From: Candidatus Aminicenantota bacterium
GTDB lineage: Bacteria; Acidobacteriota; Aminicenantia; Aminicenantales; Aminicenantaceae
Direction: 5' to 3'
Assembly (NCBI GenBank): GCA_030617525.1
Contig: JAUWVG010000099.1
Location: forward strand, 1 to 7,496
DNA: 7,496 bases
A model generated the notes under the pieces. That model saw nothing but the letters and a program-made list of their open reading frames with translations. It did no database searches and was not told the origin of the DNA. Position numbers and translations under genes: made by a program. Positions 1-6,119 of this stretch are shown here, one piece after another (within the stretch, counting starts at the first letter, position 1; the number at the start of each line of letters is the position of its first letter).

Positions 1-1
1 G

Positions 2-316
2 TGCTGTGGAGACCAGGAGGCCCTTGATTTGGCTGTGGAGCTCCTTAAACCCGGAGGGACACTTTTTATCATCGGGATTCCGGACACGGATCGTATTTTG
101 TTCGATGTCCATAAAATTCGAAGAAAAGAAATTGTGCTGCAGAATATCCGCCGGCAGAACAGATGTGTCTCAGAAACAATCTCTTTTATTCAAGAGAATC
201 GGGTGAGTGTGAATTTTATGGCAACGCACACTTTTCCTTTGTATGAATCAAAGGAGGCTTTTGAGCTTGTTTCCATTTATGCCGGGGGTGTAATCAAAGC
301 TCTCATTACAATATAA
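2..316 (+). CDS. Zinc-type medium-chain alcohol/polyol dehydrogenase, C-terminal fragment (5' end outside window)
   Basis: The frame is open from base 2 to the TAA at 314-316 and gives the last 104 residues of a protein whose start lies left of the window. The fragment opens with CCGDQEAL, followed by LLKPGGTLFIIGIP, which is the second half of the NAD(P)-binding Rossmann fold of the medium-chain dehydrogenase/reductase superfamily (the strand after the E-x-x-G segment, then the KPGG turn and the G-I-P loop). The tail HTFPLYESKEAFELV and the closing GGVIKALI are the usual C-terminal return to the catalytic domain. Family knowledge: these enzymes oxidise secondary alcohols of sugars or polyols (sorbitol, xylitol, L-threonine, butanediol) with NAD(P)+; wording is closest to the L-iditol/sorbitol dehydrogenase group. 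The zinc ligands are in the missing N-terminal part, so the substrate cannot be assigned. The next gene follows on the same strand after 52 bp, suggesting a shared transcript. Cytoplasmic. Confidence 0.85.
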   Translation, partial: CCGDQEALDLAVELLKPGGTLFIIGIPDTDRILFDVHKIRRKEIVLQNIRRQNRCVSETISFIQENRVSVNFMATHTFPLYESKEAFELVSIYAGGVIKALITI

Positions 317-368
317 GTTCCTAAATCAGACGTCATATGATAAAATTAATATAATTGGATAATGGAAA

Positions 369-959
369 ATGGAAAAATACCCTATTCCAGTTGACGAAAA
401 TGCTAAGGGTCTAATCTTTGACTGTGATGGGACCCTTGCTGACACAATGGGATTTCATATGGAAGCCTGGCATGAAACTTTTACTAAATTTGGAAAAACT
501 TGTCCTGAAGCATTCCTTATTCCTCTTAAAGGCATGAAGGAAAAACACATCATTGAGCTGTTTAATGAGAAGTATGAAGACAATGTGGACTGCCAGAAGT
601 TCCTGGAGGAGAAACATGATCGTTTCCGCAGCAAGCTCAAGGAGGTTAAGCCAATTGAGCATGTCGTGGATATTGTTAAAAGGTTTTACGAAAAGCTTCC
701 TATGGCTGTCGTATCTGGTGGAACCCGGATCAATGTCCTACTGACCTTGGAAGCTATCGGGCTAGATGGTCTATTTGACGCGATTTTAACAGCCGATGAT
801 CACGTTAAACCAAAACCGTTTCCTGATATTTTAATTGAAGCCGCGTGGCAGCTAAAACTTCATCCCAGTGACTGCCAAGTCTTTGAAGATGGAGAACTCG
901 GCCTGAAAGCTGCACGTGATGCCGGAATGATTGCTACGGATATTCGTCCCTATCTTTGA
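369..959 (+). CDS. HAD superfamily sugar-phosphate phosphatase, YqaB / beta-phosphoglucomutase-like
   Basis: This 196-residue protein has all four HAD motifs: motif I LIFDCDGTLADT with nucleophile D18 and acid/base D20, motif II at S116 in VVSGGT, motif III lysine K147 in the VKPKP segment, and motif IV VFEDGELG with E173 and D174 for Mg2+. Residues about 27-95 form the helical C1 cap typical of the beta-phosphoglucomutase branch. Length, the DHVKPKP stretch and the D-I-R ending resemble E. coli YqaB (fructose-1-phosphate / 6-phosphogluconate phosphatase), so hydrolysis of a small sugar phosphate in the cytoplasm is the best guess; a phosphoglucomutase role is less likely but not excluded. 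The start is the first ATG after an in-frame TAA at 360-362; no good Shine-Dalgarno sequence precedes it. It lies 52 bp behind the polyol dehydrogenase fragment, which fits a carbohydrate or polyol operon, and its stop is 21 bp from the stop of the opposing GH51 gene. Confidence 0.85.
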   Translation: MEKYPIPVDENAKGLIFDCDGTLADTMGFHMEAWHETFTKFGKTCPEAFLIPLKGMKEKHIIELFNEKYEDNVDCQKFLEEKHDRFRSKLKEVKPIEHVVDIVKRFYEKLPMAVVSGGTRINVLLTLEAIGLDGLFDAILTADDHVKPKPFPDILIEAAWQLKLHPSDCQVFEDGELGLKAARDAGMIATDIRPYL

Positions 960-980
960 TTATCTCTCATCCATAGTTTA

Positions 981-2546
981 TTAGCCTGTAATTTCAAGGA
1001 CAACGACGGATTTTGCGGGAAGTTCGACGACAACATTACCCTTGTCTATCTTCGCTCCCTGAAAATTCTCAGGTATTACGACATCGCCTTTTTCAAATGT
1101 GTTAAAAGCATTGATTTTATCGGCGGTCAGTATTCGGCCGTTGACTTTTAAAAACTCTACTCCCCTAATCTCACAGATGATTTCTTGGGAGTTATGAGGG
1201 TCGAGGTTACAGAGTGAAATATGAATTTTCCCTTCCTTGTCGCGGGAGGCTGATGCACTGATGGCGGGAATATCGCTGTCTTCATAAGTGTAATTTTTGC
1301 AGGTCAATTGTTGAGGAATTAGAATGGCATCCTGATGGACCTTGAACATGTCGTAAACATGATAAGTGGGTGTTAAGATCATTTTGTCTTTTTCCGTCAG
1401 AATGAGCGCCTGCAGGACATTGACAGTCTGAGCCAGGTTTGCCATTTTAATCCGACCACAGTGAGAGTTGAAGATGTTAAGCGTAAGTGCGGCGACCAGC
1501 GCGTCACGCAGAGAGTTCTGCTGGTAGAGAAAGCCCGGATTTGTGTCCGGTTCGACACTGTACCAGGTTCCCCACTCATCAACGATCAATCCCACTCTTT
1601 TTCGTGGATCATACCTGTCCATAATACTGGTATGCCTTGTAATAATTCCATCAATTCGGCCGGCTTTATTCAGGACGTCGAACCATTCCGCCTCCTCGAA
1701 TTCCGTAGCAGAACGGCTGAGCGAGTAGTCCGGGCCTGTATAATAATGAATGCTTAGTCCATTCATCATCCGGCCGGCCTCCCTCATTAGAACATCTGTC
1801 CAATGGTAGTTATCTCCATAACCTCCACAGGCAATCTTGTAAATTCTATTGCCCGAAAGATTGCGGACATAGGTCTGGTAACGTCTGTAAACATCGGCGT
1901 AAAATTCGGCTGTCATATTGCCCCCGCAGCCCCAGTTTTCATTTCCCACTCCGAAGTAAGTGAGAGCCCAAGGTTGTTCCTGTCCGTTTTTTCTCCGGAG
2001 GTCAGCCATCGGGCTGATACCGTCAAATGTCATGTATTCGATCCATTCCTGCATTTCCTGGACTGTGCCGCTTCCGACATTTCCACAGACGTATGGTTCT
2101 GCGCCGATCTGAGCACAAAGATCCATAAATTCGTGCGTGCCAAAATGGTTGTTTTCGGTTACACCTCCCCAGTGTGTATTGATCATTGTTGGCCGGTTTG
2201 AACGAGGACCGATACCATCCTTCCAATGATATTCATCGGCAAAACATCCTCCCGGCCATCTTAGCACAGGTATTTGAATTTTCTTAAGAGCTTCGACGAT
2301 ATCGTTCCGTATTCCTCGAGTGTTGGGAATGGGGTTCTCCTCTCCAACCCAGAATCCTCTGTAAATACAGCGGCCAAGATGTTCAGAAAAGTGGCCATAA
2401 ATGTTTTTATTGATTGTTTCACGGCCTAGATCGGCATTAAGAACGAGCAAATTTGTTTCCGGTTGGTCATCTTGTTGATTTTCTCCAAATAAAGAAAAAC
2501 CTCCAAGAAGAAGACACACAGTCAGAAGGACAGTACATTTTCTCAT
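981..2546 (-). CDS. abfA: Exported GH51 alpha-L-arabinofuranosidase
   Basis: A 521-residue member of glycoside hydrolase family 51 (EC 3.2.1.55), which releases terminal alpha-L-arabinofuranose from arabinan, arabinoxylan or arabinogalactan with retention. Visible signatures are IYGHFSEHLGRCIYRG (49-64), RWPGGCFADEYHW (96-108), the acid/base E203 in GVGNENWGCGG, the H-Y-Y-T segment (267-270), and nucleophile E324 in VDEWGTW. The (beta/alpha)8 barrel spans roughly 35-400 and the beta-sandwich ends in the characteristic LPAKSVVVLE tail. Length is normal once the leader is removed. Residues 1-21 (basic start, then a Leu/Val-rich run ending F-S-L-F-G) form a Sec signal peptide; many bacterial GH51 enzymes are cytoplasmic, so export is notable and suggests action on longer or extracellular substrate. 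The start is set by a strong AGGAGG six bases upstream. It is divergent from the GH127 gene (123 bp between starts) and convergent with the HAD gene. Confidence 0.95.
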   Translation of the reverse strand: MRKCTVLLTVCLLLGGFSLFGENQQDDQPETNLLVLNADLGRETINKNIYGHFSEHLGRCIYRGFWVGEENPIPNTRGIRNDIVEALKKIQIPVLRWPGGCFADEYHWKDGIGPRSNRPTMINTHWGGVTENNHFGTHEFMDLCAQIGAEPYVCGNVGSGTVQEMQEWIEYMTFDGISPMADLRRKNGQEQPWALTYFGVGNENWGCGGNMTAEFYADVYRRYQTYVRNLSGNRIYKIACGGYGDNYHWTDVLMREAGRMMNGLSIHYYTGPDYSLSRSATEFEEAEWFDVLNKAGRIDGIITRHTSIMDRYDPRKRVGLIVDEWGTWYSVEPDTNPGFLYQQNSLRDALVAALTLNIFNSHCGRIKMANLAQTVNVLQALILTEKDKMILTPTYHVYDMFKVHQDAILIPQQLTCKNYTYEDSDIPAISASASRDKEGKIHISLCNLDPHNSQEIICEIRGVEFLKVNGRILTADKINAFNTFEKGDVVIPENFQGAKIDKGNVVVELPAKSVVVLEITG

Positions 2547-2552
2547 CTCTTT

Positions 2553-2558
2553 CCTCCT
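2553..2558 (-). promoter_or_regulatory. Shine-Dalgarno site of the GH51 gene
   Basis: On the minus strand AGGAGG is followed by six bases (AAAGAG) and then the ATG at 2546. This is a full consensus ribosome-binding site and fixes the GH51 start, including its signal peptide. Confidence 0.8.
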
Positions 2559-2655
2559 AGTGAATTATCTGAGTTAAGTAAAAAATAGCATTCATTTATT
2601 TTTTTTGCCAGAATTTTGATGATAGAATAGACAAAAAGTGAAAATAAAATGGAAG
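2559..2655. promoter_or_regulatory. Divergent control region between the GH51 and GH127 genes
   Basis: This AT-rich gap is the only upstream sequence for two divergently read genes, so both promoters should lie here (inference from gene order). It contains an eight-T run at 2599-2606. Candidate elements are weak: on the plus strand TTGCCA (2605-2610) has a good -35 match but only a poor -10 (TAGACA, 2628-2633) at 17 bp; on the minus strand CTGGCA (2611-2606) and TATTTT (2587-2582) are 18 bp apart. I see no clear operator palindrome, so joint regulation by an arabinose-type repressor is possible but not shown. Confidence 0.35.
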
Positions 2656-2661
2656 AAGGAG
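2656..2661 (+). promoter_or_regulatory. Shine-Dalgarno site that selects the GH127 start at 2670
   Basis: AAGGAG ends eight bases before the ATG at 2670. An earlier in-frame ATG at 2649 has only weak purine-rich sequence before it, and using it would put a charged MEEGEKG stretch ahead of an otherwise textbook signal peptide. The site therefore favours 2670 as the true start. Confidence 0.75.
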
Positions 2662-2669
2662 AAAAAGGG

Positions 2670-4643
2670 ATGAAAAGAGTAGCTTTCCTTTTAATGATTG
2701 TAGGTGTTGCTGTTTTGTTGTTTTCAGGGATTTCCTGCCAAAGACAAACTCGGGCCGACTATCCCTATCAGCCGGTCACGTTCACCTCTGTCCATTTCAG
2801 CGACAATTTCTGGCTGCCTAGACTCGAAACGAACAGGAAAGTGACCATTCCTTTTGCTCTGGAGCAGTGTGAAGAAACGGGCCGACTCAAGAATTTCGAA
2901 ATTGCCGGTGGTGCAGCAGAGGGAGAATTCTGCAGTATTTATCCTTTTGACGATTCCGATGTCTATAAAATCATCGAAGGGGCTTCCTACACCTTAAACA
3001 TCCAGCGCGATCCGGCGCTGGAGGGCTTTCTGGATGCACTTATCGCAAAAATTGCCGCAGCCCAGGAGGAGGATGGATATCTCTACACCGCGCGGACCAT
3101 CGAACAGGATCCTCCTGTCCAGTGGACGGAGGGAGACCGATGGTCGAATCTCTATCTCGGTCATGAACTTTACAATATGGGGCATTTTTATGAGGCGGCC
3201 GTGGCCCATCACCTGGCAACAGGAAAGAGGAACATGCTGGACTTGGCCATAAAGAACGCGGATCTGATCACAAGTGTTTTCGGCCCTGGAAAAAAAGCCG
3301 GAGTCCCTGGTCATCAGGAGATTGAAATCGGCCTTGTCAAACTCTATCGTATAACCGGAAATCAAAAATACCTTGATTTGGCAAAACACTTTCTTGACCA
3401 GAGGGGGAGAGAAGAGGGGAGAGAGCTTTTTGGGCAGTATTCGCAGGATCATAAACCGATTCTTGAACAGGAAGAGCCCGTCGGGCATGCCGTAAGAGCC
3501 GCCTATATGTATTCGGGCATTGCTGATGTTGCCGCTTTGACAGGCGATGCCGGTTACATCCAGGCTGTCGATCGGATCTGGGAGAATGTTGTGTCCAAAA
3601 AGATGTACATCACTGGTGGGATCGGAGCCAGGGGAGGAGGGGAGTCTTTTGGCCCAAATTATGAACTTCCGAATGCTTCTGCATACGCAGAGACCTGTGC
3701 AGCCATCGCCAATGCGTTCTGGAACCACAGGATGTTTCTTCTTCATGGAGAGGCCAAATATATAGATGTTCTTGAGAAGGTGATTTACAACGGGATGCTT
3801 TCGGGTGTGGCACTCAGTGGAGATCTGTTTTTCTATCCTAATCCTCTCGAGTCCTCCGGCAAGCATGAACGCAGCTCCTGGTTTAACTGTGCCTGCTGCC
3901 CTTCAAATATTTCGAGGTTTATGCCCTCTATCCCGGGCTATGTCTATGCTCAGAGGGGAAAATCGCTCTATGTCAACCTCTTTGTGGACAGTCAGACAGA
4001 CATTGTTTTGGATAACACCAGGATTTCAGTCATTCAAGAAACAGAGTATCCATGGGAAGGTCGAGTCAGGATCAGGCTTGAGCCCGAATCAGAAATAAAA
4101 TTTGTTGTCCATGTCCGTATCCCAGGATGGGCTGTAGAGCAGCCTGTCCCCAGTGATCTGTATCACTTTATTGATAATTTCGAAAAGGAACCCACTCTTA
4201 GGGTTAATGGTGAAACAATTCCTGTAATCACGGACAAAGGATATGTGCCCATTCAGAGGACCTGGAAAGGAGGAGACACGATCGAATTAAACCTGCCGAT
4301 GCCGGTCAGGCGTGTAAAGAGCCATTCAGAAGTAAAAGAAAATACTGGAAAAATCGCTCTTGTCAGAGGCCCTATTGTCTACTGTGCCGAATGGCCTGAC
4401 AATGGAGGTCATGTCAGCAATCTGGTTTTGTCAGATGATACCCAGTTTTCAATAGAGCATCAGGACGACCTTTTAAATGGTGTCACCGTTATTAAAGGAC
4501 AAGCCCTGGCACTTTTCGGGATAGAGGATGAGTCAACTTATCGTAGGGAATCACAGGCATTTTTAGCCATCCCTTACTATGCCTGGGCACACCGTGGTCC
4601 GGGTGAGATGGCGGTCTGGATACGAGTATCTCAAGGAAAATAG
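2670..4643 (+). CDS. Exported GH127 beta-L-arabinofuranosidase (DUF1680 family)
   Basis: A 657-residue protein of the family of Bifidobacterium longum HypBA1, which removes terminal beta-L-arabinofuranose, for example from hydroxyproline-linked arabino-oligosaccharides of plant cell-wall glycoproteins. The unusual Zn-thiolate active site is intact: E341 and C343 in AYAETCAA, then C407, C409 and C410 in WFNCACCPSN. C409 corresponds to the cysteine nucleophile of HypBA1 (C417), and E325 in GGGESFGP lies the same 16 residues before E341 as HypBA1 E322, the acid/base, does before E338. The (alpha/alpha)6 barrel covers about 40-430; beta-sandwich domains follow, including the VRGPIVYCAEW segment. 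Residues 1-22 (MKRVAFLLM, then a hydrophobic run to G-I-S) are a signal peptide ending at C23, a possible lipidation site, although Gly at -3 is not canonical. HypBA1 itself is intracellular, so export is noteworthy. The start was chosen by its Shine-Dalgarno site; an ATG at 2649 would add seven residues. It pairs functionally with the divergent GH51 gene. Confidence 0.93.
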   Translation: MKRVAFLLMIVGVAVLLFSGISCQRQTRADYPYQPVTFTSVHFSDNFWLPRLETNRKVTIPFALEQCEETGRLKNFEIAGGAAEGEFCSIYPFDDSDVYKIIEGASYTLNIQRDPALEGFLDALIAKIAAAQEEDGYLYTARTIEQDPPVQWTEGDRWSNLYLGHELYNMGHFYEAAVAHHLATGKRNMLDLAIKNADLITSVFGPGKKAGVPGHQEIEIGLVKLYRITGNQKYLDLAKHFLDQRGREEGRELFGQYSQDHKPILEQEEPVGHAVRAAYMYSGIADVAALTGDAGYIQAVDRIWENVVSKKMYITGGIGARGGGESFGPNYELPNASAYAETCAAIANAFWNHRMFLLHGEAKYIDVLEKVIYNGMLSGVALSGDLFFYPNPLESSGKHERSSWFNCACCPSNISRFMPSIPGYVYAQRGKSLYVNLFVDSQTDIVLDNTRISVIQETEYPWEGRVRIRLEPESEIKFVVHVRIPGWAVEQPVPSDLYHFIDNFEKEPTLRVNGETIPVITDKGYVPIQRTWKGGDTIELNLPMPVRRVKSHSEVKENTGKIALVRGPIVYCAEWPDNGGHVSNLVLSDDTQFSIEHQDDLLNGVTVIKGQALALFGIEDESTYRRESQAFLAIPYYAWAHRGPGEMAVWIRVSQGK

Positions 4644-4663
4644 AGTCAAATTATTTTGGATGG

Positions 4664-6025
4664 CTAGCGGATGTGAAATGGGATCCGGAGGTAAGTGCTT
4701 CCTGCGTCGCTGAACCATGTCGTGTTCTCGCGAACAAGATCTATGGCGAGCACGTAGCGTCCGGGTTTATCCGGCATCCTGATCTGCAGGGACACATCAT
4801 ATTCTTCATCGGGGCCGACCGGACGAGGTAAAGGACTGCGTTTTCCATCCTGAACTAAAACAGCCCCCTTTTTACTCAACCAGTGATAACTGAGGTAATC
4901 AGGCCTGTCTTTGTCTATGCTTGACCATACCCGAAAACTGTGGTTGTGAAGTTTCACTTCGCCTTTGATGGTCTCTCCGGCCTTTGCGGTGTGAGGTCCT
5001 TTATAGTGGATATATTCCACATCATATGATCCTCTGATTTGCGTATTCGAGGGGATATTGGGACGTTGAGGAGGAATGCTCCGCTTTTTTCCTTCAACTC
5101 CTTGTTTGGCATAGATCACCCAGTGCTTGGCCAAAAGGTCGAGATTCTTCTCATTTAAACTTTTGTCAATCTCTTTGTAAAGGCCATAGGCCAGTTTGCC
5201 GAATCGCTCCCGGCTTGGGCTGTGATGGAGCGCATCCGGCGGATAGACATCCAGGCCGGAAACAGTTCCTCGAATGTTCAGTCCGTAGCCTGAAAAAAAA
5301 GTCTCAAAATCGTCCATAGTATAACGGTGTTCGATGGGAGTATCCTGGTGTATCTGTCGCTTTTCTGATGGGCCACTGAGTTCCGGTTCTTTTTCCCCGG
5401 TCAAATAGGCCACACGAGTCCGAATCTTTTCAAGCTCCAAGATAAGCCAATCAAAATCGATATCTTTTTGCCAGCTTCCCTTCCAGTTTCCCCGGGGTTC
5501 TATCAAAAGAAACCGGGTTGAAAATTTTCCGATTCGATGGATAAATTGCTGTGGATCGGTCAGATGATGAAAAGAATCGAACATGAGGACGATATCAACA
5601 TTTGATTCGGGAATAAAGTTTCCCATGTCTGCGGCCAAAAAAGAAATGTTTTTTAAATCCAGCGATTGGGCATTGTTTTTTGCTCGACTGATTCCGGTTT
5701 CGCTGTGATCAACACCTGAAAACAAGACATTGGGAAAGCGTTTGGCCAGTTCACAGGTGATTTCACCTGTTCCGCAGCCAAGATCGAGAACAAAGTTCAG
5801 ATCTTTGAGATAGGGTGCCGTGAGGTCGGCAAAACGGCGGATGGTAATATTGCCGGGATAGGAAGTGCTGAAGGGATCATAGTTCTGGTTTGCAAAGATA
5901 ACGTCGTGGTAGTCTTTGTCTTTTTTTGGAGACCAGCGTTTTGCCGATGCCCGCAGCCGGCGGAGAAATTTTCGGTGTAAATTAAACATCATGTGTTTAT
6001 TTATTAAAATGTACGGTACATTCAT
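4664..6025 (-). CDS. Class I SAM-dependent methyltransferase with C-terminal beta-sandwich domain
   Basis: The 453-residue product has a Rossmann-type methyltransferase domain (about 60-270): motif I VLDLGCGTG (79-87), the acidic end of strand 2 in GVDHS (104-108), AADMG (131-135), and FDSFHHLTDP (149-158) at strand 4, then LLIEPRGNW (173-181). SAM binding is clear; substrate is not. After a variable linker, residues about 343-453 form a separate all-beta module with GETIKGEVKLHNHS, a Y-H-W strand, GKRSPLPRPV, PGRYVLAIDLV and TWFSD. Similar beta modules are attached to methyltransferases and glycosyltransferases of surface-glycan or secondary-metabolite loci (family recollection, not verified). 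There is no signal peptide; the N-terminus is basic (FLRRLRASAKRW), so it is probably cytoplasmic. The start is uncertain: neither the ATG at 6025 nor the in-frame ATGs for M12/M13 (about 5992-5987) has a good Shine-Dalgarno site. It converges on GH127 with a 20-bp gap and is divergent from the unknown gene at 6120. Confidence 0.85.
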   Translation of the reverse strand: MNVPYILINKHMMFNLHRKFLRRLRASAKRWSPKKDKDYHDVIFANQNYDPFSTSYPGNITIRRFADLTAPYLKDLNFVLDLGCGTGEITCELAKRFPNVLFSGVDHSETGISRAKNNAQSLDLKNISFLAADMGNFIPESNVDIVLMFDSFHHLTDPQQFIHRIGKFSTRFLLIEPRGNWKGSWQKDIDFDWLILELEKIRTRVAYLTGEKEPELSGPSEKRQIHQDTPIEHRYTMDDFETFFSGYGLNIRGTVSGLDVYPPDALHHSPSRERFGKLAYGLYKEIDKSLNEKNLDLLAKHWVIYAKQGVEGKKRSIPPQRPNIPSNTQIRGSYDVEYIHYKGPHTAKAGETIKGEVKLHNHSFRVWSSIDKDRPDYLSYHWLSKKGAVLVQDGKRSPLPRPVGPDEEYDVSLQIRMPDKPGRYVLAIDLVRENTTWFSDAGSTYLRIPFHIR

Positions 6026-6076
6026 ACCATAGAGAAAGAAGAAGGGTCAAACTTGGAGCTAAAAAGACCATCTGCC

Positions 6077-6105
6077 TTGAATTCTGACTCCACCGACAGT
6101 ATCAT
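6077..6105 (+). promoter_or_regulatory. Candidate sigma70-type promoter for the gene at 6120
   Basis: TTGAAT (6077-6082, four of six consensus bases) is followed after 17 bp by TATCAT (6100-6105, five of six). Transcription would begin near 6112, only about eight bases before the ATG at 6120, giving a nearly leaderless message. This agrees with the absence of a convincing Shine-Dalgarno sequence before that gene. The organism's promoter consensus is unknown, so this is a pattern match only. Confidence 0.4.
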
Positions 6106-6119
6106 GGGACAAAGACCCC

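Noticed and set aside
317..368. TCATATGA and GACGTC palindromes in the gap after the dehydrogenase gene
   Set aside because: They are short palindromes expected by chance in AT-rich spacer, with no paired copy or promoter context.
411..662. Minus-strand open frames opposite the HAD gene
   Set aside because: They are shadows of a plus-strand gene with all four HAD motifs.
960..980. Bidirectional terminator between the converging HAD and GH51 genes
   Set aside because: The 21-bp gap has no stable hairpin or T-tract; termination signals, if any, are not visible.
1803..2201. 132-residue plus-strand open frame
   Set aside because: It is antisense to the GH51 catalytic domain, including the GNENWG block, and has no ribosome-binding site or recognisable features.
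2649..2669. Earlier ATG for GH127 (seven extra residues, MEEGEKG)
   Set aside because: It has no good Shine-Dalgarno site and would place acidic residues before the signal peptide; the ATG at 2670 has AAGGAG at eight bases.
2994..3866. 290-residue minus-strand open frame
   Set aside because: It lies wholly antisense to the catalytic core of GH127, whose plus-strand residues are unmistakable; its translation shows no domain, signal or ribosome-binding site.
4619..4630. GATAC-GA-GTATC inverted repeat near the GH127 stop, as a terminator
   Set aside because: The stem is only five base pairs with a two-base loop, lies inside the coding sequence and is not followed by a T-run.
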